DNA of 64,000 bases from Helichrysum umbraculigerum (lineage: Eukaryota; Streptophyta; Magnoliopsida; Asterales; Asteraceae), in contig CATIUR010000005.1 in assembly GCA_949592205.1 (NCBI GenBank), forward strand, positions 128,359,277 to 128,423,276, given 5' to 3'. This document shows positions 11,071-21,455 of the stretch, piece after piece (the first letter of the stretch is position 1; the number at the start of each line of letters is the position of its first letter). The translations under genes were made by a program, and so were the position numbers. A model generated the notes under the pieces. The model was not told where the DNA came from and made no database searches. It saw only the letters and a program-made list of their open reading frames with translations.

Positions 11071-11379
11071 CTAACATGAAACGGAATTTGATCTAGTTAA
11101 GGAAGAAGAAGAGTTTATGAACTCAATGCAGTCATCAATAGCTTCTGCTCTTTGTGAATCAATTGGAGGTTGTTTTGGTGTTCCAGACGAAGTAACCTTA
11201 GTTGAAGTTCTTTTTCGAGCAGCAATAAAACGAACAACTGCTATCATCTTGTCACCCAGATGTTTCATGTATTTTATGGGTGATAACTCTGACCTTTGTG
11301 GTAGAAATCTACAAGTCCCTGAAAAGTTTGTCCCATTGCATTCAACAACCCTTCTACTCGAGTTTAGCTCAACCAACAT
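11071..11379 (-). CDS. small basic plant protein, 102 aa, with C-terminal RAEAIDDCIEFINSSSS motif
   Basis: A 103-codon reading frame (102 aa plus TAG). I chose the ATG at 11377-11379 because it follows ACCACC, a good plant initiation context, and because upstream in-frame sequence (CFRHTHTHC...) reads like untranslated, CA-repeat-rich leader. The protein has a basic middle (KHLGDKMIAVVRFIAARKR) and a conserved-looking C-terminal segment RAEAIDDCIEFINSSSS followed by LTRSNSVSC. From memory this C-terminal motif occurs in short plant proteins often annotated 'josephin-like' or unknown, with no established biochemical role. No signal peptide or catalytic site is visible. It stands alone, between SINE debris and intergenic DNA. 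The overlapping opposite-strand 127-codon ORF is treated as a shadow. A missing upstream exon cannot be excluded. Confidence 0.55.
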   Translation of the reverse strand: MLVELNSSRRVVECNGTNFSGTCRFLPQRSELSPIKYMKHLGDKMIAVVRFIAARKRTSTKVTSSGTPKQPPIDSQRAEAIDDCIEFINSSSSLTRSNSVSC

Positions 11380-11529
11380 GGTGGTTCTCGTGCATACCAA
11401 ATCTGGCCCGATTGCCGAAATTAAGCAGTGTGTATGTGTGTGTCTAAAACAAAGAGTGGGGTGCAATAGGGGAGAAATGAATTTCAGGGTGTACATATAG
11501 TTGTGATGAAAATGATAGATTGATTGCAT

Positions 11530-12527
11530 TTGGGCCTGAATGCATAGGTTAGTTGTACGGTACTAATCAGTTTTGAGAAATTTGTGGCTGTCTTTTAAAA
11601 CAAAAGGATGCCAATAGCTACAGAATTTAATATTTCAAAGATGCAATCTAATATTTTCCTAATATGTACACTTGCAGAGTTGCAGGTAGTGGGAATCAAG
11701 CAAAGTAAAAGCAGATAAAGACACTTTCAGCCTTTTCTCTAGCTTCTTTAGAATTTAGATTAATGAGGTACTCATTACCTGAATTTGTCTCATGATGTTT
11801 GCATCCTTAACTAATTAGCCTCCTAAATCAATTAATAATGACTATAATGCCAGGTGATAAGGTTTATTTTTCGAACTTAAATGATTATATTTACAGTATA
11901 TAATTTGTGTTATTTATGAGTGTTCTACACGTACATCTTCGAATCTTTGTTCCATTTTGTTTAGTTTGCTGTTATATACTAGCTAAAGTCTAACGTACAG
12001 AGAAGGCAAAAGTAATTCTGTAACAATTTTAGATCCTAAAGTGCATGTTAAATCGGGTCAAAAGCCAAATAGGAAAGTTACTGTTCCCGGTCGTTTTAAG
12101 CTAAACGTTAACTCGGACGCTTGAAACACGTAGGGCAGGAAGGTAGTTCTCTATATGAATGTCGAAGAGCGAACAAGGCAATATGTAATTAAAAGACATG
12201 GGCCAGTCGATCACCGAAATCATTTACCGAATCATATAAAGCAAGTGCTTATAGCAATAAGTACCAAATACTAAAGAATGTGAAAAAGGAAGTGCAGTGG
12301 GGCTAAGGAAGTATTTGTGAGGCAGTGACACTAGCTAGAAAGCAGGAGCTAGACTCTATGTGTAAAGTGGGGAGGTTGAATGAATATAGAATAGAAAAAT
12401 AGGCTCAATCTGATCTGATGGTGATCTAACGACACATTGTCGGTTAAAACTTTCGGTTTCAAAACTTTTTATAGGCACATACAAAGATGTGAGAATGCAA
12501 GATTGTAGTTTCATGCAAGTATACATA
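11530..12527. other. upstream intergenic region of the 102-aa gene
   Basis: No coding region, RNA gene or bounded element seen. It would include the promoter of the minus-strand gene, but I cannot assign a TATA box with confidence. Confidence 0.4.
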
Positions 12528-12818
12528 TTTTTCAAAGGGTCAAGTGCCTAAATGTAGTTAATTACGATCCTTTATTGTGTTTCCATGACTACTATGTATA
12601 AAATTTGTTATTTATTGTAATTGTATGTATTTTGATGACGTGTTATCTATATAAGGTGCTATGTGGCATCTTTGTAAGTTGACATATCACCAAAATACAT
12701 ACAATAACAATAGATAACAAATTTTATACATACAATGTAAGCACGAATAATTAGGTACACACAATAAATATCAGATCTTAGTTAACTACATTTACAAGCG
12801 CTTAACTCCTTTTCTAAC
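12528..12818. mobile_element. palindromic MITE, copy 1
   Basis: Imperfect inverted repeat of about 290 bp: CAAGTGCCTAAATGTAGTTAA at the left mirrors GTTAACTACATTTACAAGCGCTT at the right, and a more central pair TATAAAATTTGTTAT / ATAACAAATTTTATA is nearly exact. The central spacer (GTGCTATGTGGCATC...GTTGACATAT) is shared with the copy at 13609. No coding capacity and no clear TSD. Confidence 0.65.
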
Positions 12819-12829
12819 TAAGGAAACCA

Positions 12830-13020
12830 GAGGCGAATGGAAAGAGGGGAGGGGAGGGGGGAGCTTCCCCTTCAAAAACTTTCAAATTATGTAAAAAATA
12901 ATTTTAATAATATAATGATATTTTATAATTTATTTCTCTCAAAAATATAAAAACTTACAAAAAAAAAAAAAAAGACAAATAAATTTTACCCTTTAATGTT
13001 TACATCCTAGCTACGTCCCT
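12830..13020. repeat. degenerate element with CAGRGRCG-like ends
   Basis: CAGAGGCGAA at the left and, reversed, CAGGGACGTAGCTAGG at the right could be decayed terminal inverted repeats around a G-rich then AT-rich core. The TSD is not visible, so this is weak. Confidence 0.25.
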
Positions 13021-13130
13021 GCAAATTACCTACATCACGTATACCACAACGTCCGAGCCAGAACTCGCGCCGATTAAGCCTTAACGATGTTGGTCATGCG
13101 CTTCATTGGTGATAGGTACATGTGTGATAA

Positions 13131-13212
13131 ATAATACCCATGGCAGGTTTCGAACCCATGACCTCAAGGAAGTCATGGACTGCCCTTACCGCTAGGCTAT
13201 TTAGTCATTGGT
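13131..13212 (-). mobile_element. tRNA-derived SINE head, remnant
   Basis: On the minus strand: TAGCCTAGCGGTAAGGG (A-box-like) and GGGTTCGAAACC (B-box-like), about 40 bp apart. The promoter portion is well preserved; no tRNA cloverleaf is supported. Confidence 0.6.
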
Positions 13213-13608
13213 AATACATGCCTAAATATGTGTCTCCATTAGAAAGTATGTCAAAATGAATGAGGATTATAAGAAAAGAGAATAAGATAAAGGGGATATC
13301 ATTTGTAATGTTGACATTACAATTCAATTGTAATGTTGACCAATCACAAAACAAATATTTTACATTTTTTATCATTCAACTTTTTTATATTTAAAAGAAT
13401 GACCCCTACATCAACACTAAAATTACATTTCAAATGTACGGTTCAATATTACGGATTATTTTCTCTAAGATAAAATCTATGTGTCAAACACAATAAAATT
13501 GGACTCGTTTTAAATATTAAATTTTATATTTTATTTATTGCTAGAAGGAGATGAATGATTTGATCTTCTATCTTTTTAGTTGTTAACTTCCTCCGAATGT
13601 TTTTGATA

Positions 13609-13893
13609 TAAGTGTTCGAGAATGGATTCGATTTGTATTTGATGCTTATTATGTGTATTAACTTATTATTTTTAGTGCATTTAACTTTCAAAATGTGTTT
13701 TGATATATTTTACTAATGTATCATCCGTATATGGTGCAAGTGGCATTCGCAGAGGTTGACACATAATCAAATGTAATACATAATACATTAATACATACTT
13801 TTTGAAAATTGAATGCAATAAAAATCAACAAACGTAACGTAAGTATACACAATAAACATCGTCTACAAGTTGATTACATTTTCAAATACTTGT
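13609..13893. mobile_element. palindromic MITE, copy 2 (relative of 12528-12818)
   Basis: Imperfect inverted repeat with outer arms near 13609-13665 and 13820-13893 and the same central spacer theme (ATCCGTATATGGTGCAAGTGGCATT...GGTTGACACATAATC, interrupted by differences) as copy 1, which shows common descent. More diverged arms than copy 1. Confidence 0.6.
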
Positions 13894-14523
13894 TCATGTT
13901 TATGGGCTAAATGTACGGTTCGTTATAACTTATAAGGGAGTCCCTGTTTCATGTTTTGGGCCGTAAAATGAGAATGTGATCCAAATTCATAGAGAAAAAA
14001 AAACCAAAAAAACAAAACGGATGGACCCACCTACGTTGTATGAACTCTATTAGTTGTGAAGAAACCAGTTATTTTATGATCTGTCACCATCTCAATGGAT
14101 TAAAAATATATGTACTTTTGATGCTTATTTTTAAGCGCTGATTTTCTTATAAAATAGGCAGACAAACCGCTTCTAAAAAAAGTGTTTAGACTTTCTTATC
14201 TAATGTAAAAATAAGCAATACGCAATCTCAAACACCCCTCAATGCTATAAAACACATGAGTTATTTTTCCGGCAATCAAGTCCCGCAAGACCAATCACAT
14301 ATGATATCAAAATTTACGCGTTCAGTTACAGAAAATTCTATTTTTCTTTTTCTGTTTTACTAGAGAATGAGGAGTGTTTACATCTATGGAAAAGTATTGA
14401 AAAATTAGAAAACATATTTAAACGTGAGTGATGGATTCCTTTTTTTGCTGAGAAAGAGAAAAGATGGAAAAATCAGGAAAACACAAAAAGTAGTTTTCAA
14501 GTTTTTAATTATAAAAAGTGAAA
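13894..14523. other. intergenic, no feature seen
   Basis: AT-rich, with homopolymer runs. No gene or bounded element supported. Confidence 0.4.
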
Positions 14524-14525
14524 TA

Positions 14526-14775
14526 CTCCCTTCGTCCCATATTTATAGTCCGGTATTCCTTTTATGGATGTCCCAATTTTATTGTCCACTTCCATAAATA
14601 GATATAAATAATGAGATAAAGTTCTTTTTTACCCCCTAGAGTATATATGTAAGACAAAAAAGTAGGTAAAAAGTAGAGGGTAATAATGTTATCTTACCAA
14701 AAAGTAAGAGGGTTGATTATGTTTTTATAACTGCGTGTTTTTTGTCTAGGGACAATAAAATTGAGACAGAGGGAG
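14526..14775. mobile_element. Stowaway MITE (Tc1/mariner type)
   Basis: 250 bp with TIRs CTCCCTTCGTCCC (left) and CTCCCTCTGTCTC (right, reversed) and TA target duplications at 14524-14525 and 14776-14777. This is the standard plant Stowaway signature. No coding capacity. Confidence 0.9.
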
Positions 14776-14916
14776 TATGAATTTTCTTTTCTTAGACTAG
14801 TTAATTTGTTTTTTGTTTTTTTTTTTTTTAGAGAAAAAAATTCGAATTTGAACGACTTTTCTAATTTTTCTGATTTTTTTAGAAAAATTATATTGAAAAA
14901 GTGAGTGTGTTTTTCA

Positions 14917-15349
14917 TAGTTGTTAACTCGTGACTCGACTCGTGATTCGGAGTATTGATTTTTAACTCGTGACTCGACTCGACTCGTAAGATTCATAAAT
15001 TTACAATAAATACATATATTTATATCTATATGTATATTATTGTTTAGATATCTATCCTTGATTGAAGTAAAACATGATGAAAGTCATTAAATAACACAAT
15101 TGTTTAATTTATAATAGATTATTAGTCATTTCCTATCATATTTTGTCATTTTATATTTTTTTATTAGATTACATTAAACGTATGTCCGGTTTCTGACTCG
15201 TAAGAGTCGCCCACGACTCGGAAGAGTCAACAAATGCCTCGTAAGAGTCAAAGCCATTTACGAGTCGGGGTCCGAGTCGCCTCATTTTTTGAATTTCTGA
15301 GCCGACTCGTAAGAGTCGACTCGTGAATCGTAAAAGTTTAACAACTATG
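14917..15349. mobile_element. TIR element with GACTCG-rich arrays and 10-bp TSD
   Basis: 433-bp element starting TAGTTGTTAACTCG and ending TTTAACAACTATG, flanked by the exact direct repeat GTGTTTTTCA (14907-14916 and 15350-15359). Both ends carry many GACTCG/CGAGTC units, including hairpin-forming GACTCGTAAGAGTC. A 9- to 10-bp TSD favours the Mutator superfamily. No transposase is present. Confidence 0.8.
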
Positions 15350-15523
15350 GTGTTTTTCATAACTAAACTCACTTAAGTATTTCATTGAATAAATTTTATT
15401 AGCGTGTCATGCCATATAAACAATTTTTCACTAGTGTAGCTTGTCGAAAATGCAGGACAATAGCACTAAATTCAGATTTTTGTCCAAACAAAATAGCTAG
15501 TGTTCACACCTTAGGGTGTGTTT

Positions 15524-15725
15524 GGCACAAATGATTTTTGGGGATTATAGGGGATTGAGATTCTAATTTTGATAATCTCAATCCTCTAAAAGTGAGAAGC
15601 CTTGTTTGGTAACAAAATGTAAGTAGGGATTCTTGAAAAAATAATCCCCTACAATCCCCTAAACAAGAAGCCATTCAAATTAGATTCTAAAAGAATCCTC
15701 ATCCACTATAATCCCCAATTACTAG
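15524..15725. repeat. inverted-repeat MITE remnant with GTGTGTTTGG end
   Basis: Starts AGGGTGTGTTTGGCAC and contains opposed GGGGATTATAGGGGATTG and CAATCCCC / ACTATAATCCCC blocks. The GGTGTGTTTGG terminus is common in plant hAT/PIF MITEs. Boundaries are not certain. Confidence 0.4.
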
Positions 15726-16979
15726 AATCTACATCTCCATCTCCATCTAGTTTGGTAATTACAAAAGTTTAATTAAGTGTTTTAGTCAGAAAACAATGTG
15801 AAAAACAAAGCAAATTAATTAAAATGCTTCAGATATATATCACAATTTAAAGGTAATTAGCAAGTTAGCCATTAATATTGCCGATCTCGATCAGCAACGA
15901 TTCAACATCGTCGTTTATAGCACAATCAAACTATTGAATTGTTGGCCATATACAAAATTCTCGGATCAATCCCGACCAAATGATTACCATAATAATAAGT
16001 TTTGAAGATGAGTTAGACTTATTAGTGGATATAGAAGCATGGAGCTTATATAATCACTACCAGAGTACCAGCATTAACAACATTTTATAATGTGATTTTG
16101 GGGCCTTGGACCCTTGGTAGGTCAAACAAGTTAAAAGGAATATGGGAGACATAAAGATTAGGCCTGGCCCAGAGAATTTATATCTTTGGCCCATTTTTGT
16201 TAACTATTAAACCAAAGAAAAGATACTAAAGGACACTTTGACACTCTGAGTACCCATGACCATGTATGATATATCAATGGAACACCACCGGTCCACCATC
16301 ATGAATCATAATTCTTGTATTTTTGATTCTTTGTTTAGTAGAATAGGTTGCATATCCTAGATTGTGTAGCTGATTAACTTACATTTGTACTTAACAATTA
16401 ATGATCAGGGGTGACTATTTCGAAATGACCCGAGATCAAAATAAAAATAAACGGGTTAAGCTTGGAGTTAAGACTCATGTTAACGGGTCAACCCATCGAC
16501 GCAAAAAATTTTAAAATGTATTTTTTTGTTTTTAATTTCCAGCCCCAAATTTGACCCCACCCGCCGAACCCAAAAGCAATTCCCAATACAAAAATTAAAC
16601 CTCAACCCATCAACCCAATTGTCATTCTTAATTGAGTAAGCACATTCCTAATCGAATAAGCACATTTTTGTGAAACTCTTTTTTAAACTGTCGATGCGTT
16701 AACAAAACAACACCTAAAGTGGCAAAACGTCAAAAACATAAGGGTGTTGATAAATACAACATGAGTTTTGGTTTCTACATCAATATTTTATACAGTTAAA
16801 GCATACAACTATTAATGCACATTTGTGTTGTATGAATCAAATTTTGTGTTGTATTTATCACCTCCCAAACATAAATTTTTGTGACATAAATGTAAATTAT
16901 AGTAGTTGGAGAAGACAAAGTATTGATTGTATAAATTAATGTTAATACTCCGCAGTTATTACTTCGAGAAAGTAAAGTA
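15726..16979. other. intergenic, no gene seen
   Basis: AT-rich. A stretch around 16415-16620 has GGGTTAA / GGGTCAACCC repeats suggestive of a decayed MITE. Nothing else supported. Confidence 0.35.
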
Positions 16980-16984
16980 CTTTG

Positions 16985-17212
16985 TGAAGAACGGAAGCGT
17001 ATTTGATAATTGGTATCAATTTCATTTATTAGAAATGAGGGATTAAAACCCTTTTTAATGTACATACAGGAATAGAAACAAATTAACTAACCGTTAGTAA
17101 CTAACTAACAGACTAATTAACAAACAATCAATCTAATTAGCTATACAGACCCCTCTACTTTCCATATTTACACAATTAACCCTGTACATTGTTTTAACAC
17201 TATATTTCCATA
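16985..17212 (-). repeat. 3' LTR of the copia element
   Basis: 228 bp, plus-strand text TGAAGAACGG...ATTTCCATA. On the sense strand it begins TATGGAAATATAG and ends GTTCTTCA. It differs from the right LTR at two sites (about 17079 and 17092 region). Confidence 0.95.
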
Positions 17213-17227
17213 TCCTCCCCTCAAGTT
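17213..17227 (-). promoter_or_regulatory. polypurine tract of the copia element
   Basis: Sense-strand ACTTGAGGGGAGGA directly precedes the 3' LTR, the usual copia plus-strand primer site. It also overlaps the end of pol, whose stop codon is at 17221-17223. Confidence 0.85.
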
Positions 17228-20056
17228 GGAACATCATCAAAACCCAACTTGGACAATAAGAATGAATGCTGAGAATGACCCAATGCCTTAGTCATGATAT
17301 CAGCAAGTTGTAAATGAGTGGGAATATATGCGGTTTGCAAAAAACCATCTTGGACCTTGTCTCTAGTGAAGTGACAATCTATATCCAAGTGTTTGGTGCG
17401 TTCATGATAGCATGGATTAGCAGCTATTTGCTGAGCTGCTTTATTGTCACAGAAAAGAGTGATTGGAACCTGCACATTTATATGTAAATCCTTTAACAAG
17501 TAAGCTAGCCACACTAATTCACAAGTAGTGGCAGCCATACTTCTATATTCAGCTTCAGTGGAGGATCTTGACACTGTAACTTGCTTCTTAGTTTTCCAAG
17601 AGACCAATGCATGACCCAAAAACACACAATAACCAGTGAGTGACCTCCTAGTCATCAAGCAGGAAGCCCAATCAGCATCAGAAAAGCCTGCAACCTTCAA
17701 ATGAGGTTGAACAAGATAGAACAGGCCCTTAGAAATGGAACCTTTTAGATATCTAAGTAAATGCAGGGCAGCTTGCAAATGAGGTTCTTTGGGAGAAGAA
17801 ATAAACTGACTGAGATGTTGCACAACATAAGATATATCAGGCCTTGTCATAGACAAATAAAGTAACCTACCAACAAGCCTTCCATAAACATCAGGGGAAG
17901 CCAATGGGACACCTTTATCCAAAGATAATTTCAGATTCTGAGGCAAAGGAAAAGAGGTAGGTTTACCTGCTGTTAAACCTGCATCCTTAAGTAAATCAAG
18001 GATGTATTTTCTCTGATGTAAATAAGTTCCTGAAGGTCTTCTACACAACTCTATACCCAGAAAGTACCTTGCCAATCCTAAGTCTTTTATAGTAAATTTG
18101 TTATCCAAAGCAAGCTTAGTTGATTGTATATCTGAATCTGAGTTACCAGTAACAAGAATATCATCAACGTATACTAGAACAGCTGTAAAATCATTGCCCT
18201 TAACTTTGACAAACAAGGAATAGTCATGCTTTGATTGCTTAAAACCCAAAGAAATCAAAAACTTTGATAATTCCTGATTCCATTGTCTAGAAGCTTGTTT
18301 CAACCCATAAAGTGACTTGTTAAGCTTACAAACTTGCCCTGGTAAAGCCTTGGTATAACCTTCTGGGGGTTTCATATAAATTTCTTCATCTACAAAACCA
18401 TGTAAGAAGGCATTATTTACATCCAACTGATGTAAAGGCCATTCTTTGGCTGTGGCAATAGCAATTAACACTCTAACTGTAGCTGCTTTAGCTACAGGAG
18501 AAAAAGTGTGCTTATAATCAGTTCCTTCTTTTTGATCAAACCCTCTAATAACAAGTCTAGCCTTCAATCTTTCAACTGAACCATCAGGAAGAAACTTTGT
18601 TTTGTAGACCCACTTAGAAGAAATGGCTTTATGATTTGGAGGTAAAGAAGTGAGTGTCCAGGTATCATTGGCTTCTAGAGCTGAAAGCTCTTTGTTCATG
18701 GCTTCTACCCAGCCAGAATCTGATGCAGCCTGAGTGTAAGAAGTAGGTTCAATAGAAGAAAGAACATGTGACAATGATGCCACATAATCATCAGGAAGAA
18801 GATCAAAATCTTGTTTGTGAAACAAAGGGTAAGCAGGCTGTTTAGATACACCTAATGAAGAAACCATAGAAGCCTTTGAAGTTTTGGAAGTAAGAAAGTC
18901 CTTCAACCATACAGGTGGTGTGGAAGTCCTATTTGATTTCCTAGATGCAACTGGAACAGTGGGAGCAACAGGAATAACAGGATCAACAGAGACTGATGTA
19001 GGAATGACATTCTCCATATCATTAAAAGAATCAGAATTATGAACTTTATCCAAGGAATTAAAATCTTCTTCAACTTGTGGCCATTGAGCAAATTTAGAAA
19101 TAGGAGTAGAAACAGAAGGAGTATTGGTTTTGAAAGGAAAAATGTCTTCTTTAAAGATGACATCTCTGCTACAAAAATACTCCTTTTTATCCAAATTATA
19201 TAGCCTATAACCTTTTTGCCCAGTAGGATAACCAACCAAAATGCACCTAAGACCTCTAGCATCAAATTTATCTTGATGAGGCTTAGTAACAGCTGCATAA
19301 CAAAGACAACCTATGACCCTTAAATGATCATAAGTTGGAACAACACCATGAATGACCTCAAATGGTGATTTCCAATTCAGAATTTTCATTGGCATTCTAT
19401 TAATCAAATAAGTTGCACTCAAAACACAATCACCCCAGAATTGATCTGGTAAACCAGCATGCAACTTAATACTCCTAGCTGTATCAAGAAGATGCCTATG
19501 CTTTCTTTCTACAATGCCATTTTGTTGAGGTGTATACACCATTGATCTTTGATGCACAACACCTTTTGATTTCAGAAAATCCATACAAGCACCATTCACT
19601 ATTTCAGTTCCATTATCGGACCTAAGAAACTTAGGGGTAGCTTTGTAATGATTATCAATGTAATTGAAAAAATCATTGAGAATAGTAAGAACCTGATCCT
19701 TAGTATGGAATAAATAAATCCAAGTACTTCTACTACAATCATCAACTATAGTAAAGAAGTAATTAGCACCATTAAATGCTGGAATTTTATAGGGACCCCA
19801 AAGTTCAACATGAATCATCTCAAAAGGAATTTTAGATTTTTTTTTACTCAAAGGAAAGGGCAACCTATGTTGCTTGGCAATCATACAAGTATCACAGAAA
19901 AAATTTGAAGCATTCACACTATTACAATCATCAACATGAAGTAATTTGGAAATAGAAGAATGACCAAGTCTGGAATGAAACAAGTTCAATGATACATCAT
20001 GACTTTTATTCATAAAAGAAGACACAAAAGACAGTAAGAAATTCTCCTTGGGAGCA
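17221..20056 (-). pseudogene. copia pol: integrase, reverse transcriptase, RNase H (5' end cut by insertion)
   Basis: About 945 residues open without a stop, reading leftward from the solo-LTR junction. In order: integrase HHCC zinc region (RLGH..., CDTCMIAKQH), integrase core, linker, RT with DVNNAFLHG and the catalytic YVDD, and RNase H with SDADWA, STEAEY and KHLDID. In the integrase core the second Asp (SDNGTE) and the Glu (NGIVERKHR) are present, but the first Asp of the DDE triad, normally in the D-x-WGP motif, is Glu here (HVELWGP), which would probably cripple integration. The upstream half of the same frame lies at 22690-23363. The apparent start Met is created by the LTR junction and is not native. 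Length and order are normal for copia pol. Confidence 0.95.
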
Positions 20057-20958
20057 TGTGACACCCGTCAATTTAGGACTAGAATTTAGTGCCTAATCAA
20101 GTTTTAATACATGTAATTAGTTCTGTGTTAGGCTAATTAATGTATCAATTATTATATATATTGTTGAATATATATCTACACAATTATGCGGTTTGTTTAA
20201 ACCGTACAAGTTTCAAATCGAATGCATTTCGATTCAATTAAATACGGACGTTGGTGATGCAATTATTAATTATGTGGAATAATTTAATTTCACAAATAAC
20301 TACTTTATATTATGTCGGTAATATAATAGACACATGCGTTCTGTTTAAAACGTTACCGAACTCTACAAAAATTCGACCAAACGACAAAACAAAAAGAAGT
20401 TATATTTTATAACGTAAACACAAGGTATTTTGTAAAATACTTCAATCAAAATTTTGAGTAATTATTTATATTTCAAAACGTATATTTGAAGTTAACTAAT
20501 AATAAGGTAAACGTTTAAATAATCGGGAAAACGAACACCACGCGGAGTCATTCATGTAGACTGAAAAGGTGGGGATATCACCTCCCACCTTCTTCCTCTT
20601 TTCATTATTTCTTTTTCTTTCTCTTTCTTTCTTTCCTTTTCTCTCAACTACCATCCACCACCACCATATTCATCATCCTCCAAAAATCACCAAAAACTAG
20701 TACAAAACGACATCAAATCATCAAAATAATTACGGAAAAGGAACCACCTCGACACGATCTACATTTCTATCTTTCCGGATTTTCGTTTCGACGCCGCGTA
20801 AGTTTCCGACAAAAACCCGAAACTCTCCATTTTCGATTATTTTTACATGTGTATGGTTTATAATTGTCCAAAATGTCCATATAAGGGTTGGGTAAAAGTT
20901 TTGGAACCAGTGGTCGCCGGAAAACTCATTTTCGGCTCAAAATCCGGCGAACAGTTGG

Positions 20959-21223
20959 AAGTGTCGCTAGTGTGCCAAAAACAGTAGTAGCGACACTATC
21001 CAAGTGTCGCTATGTCTAAGTGTCGCCCCTATAGCGACACTACTTAAGTGTCGCTGAATTACTTAACCAGATTTAACTTAGCGACACTCCCTTAGTGACG
21101 CCGAAATTCATAAGTGTCGCCATAGCGACACTACTCAAGTGTCGCCCAACTATCAAAAATCAGAAATATAGCGACACTTAATAAGTGTCGCCTAAGCCCG
21201 TAGCGCACTATCTTAGTGTCGCC
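20959..21223 (+). repeat. array of GTGTCGC / GCGACAC inverted motifs inside the solo LTR
   Basis: In about 265 bp I count eight GTGTCGC and five GCGACAC, mostly arranged as facing pairs (AGCGACACT, 3-5 nt spacer, AGTGTCGC) that can form hairpins. Spacers vary, so it is not a simple tandem repeat. The array is restricted to this part of the LTR. Confidence 0.9.
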
Positions 21224-21351
21224 AAAACCAGAATATTTGCAACTTTTTACTAAGTGTCGAGATCAAAATTTTATCACTTGATTTCACCCAATTTCAAGTC
21301 CAGCTGCGTTTTTCCTTAAAGCAATATAGTAGAAATAAAAATTTTCCAAGC

Positions 21352-21455
21352 TGACCTGGCAGCTCGACCCCAGCCAGGGGCTCTGCCCCTTGGACCCCGC
21401 CAGGGGCTGCCGCCCCTTGGACCCCGCTACCAGGGGCGCTGCCCCCGGACCCCCG
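21352..21455 (+). repeat. GC-rich triplicated hairpin block in the solo LTR
   Basis: Three imperfect units of the form CCAGGGGC-(4-5 nt)-GCCCCTTGGACCCCG in an otherwise AT-rich LTR. Each unit is itself a CAGGGGC/GCCCCTTGG inverted repeat. Similar GC-rich blocks are seen in other plant LTRs. Confidence 0.8.

Noticed and set aside
11117..11500. 127-codon plus-strand ORF
   Set aside because: Antisense to the better supported minus-strand 102-aa gene; its end reads into a CA/GT repeat (CVCVCLKQR) and it has no recognisable features.
20959..21223. possible CRISPR array
   Set aside because: Repeats are 7-9 bp, irregularly spaced and in both orientations, in a plant LTR. There are no unique spacers or cas genes.
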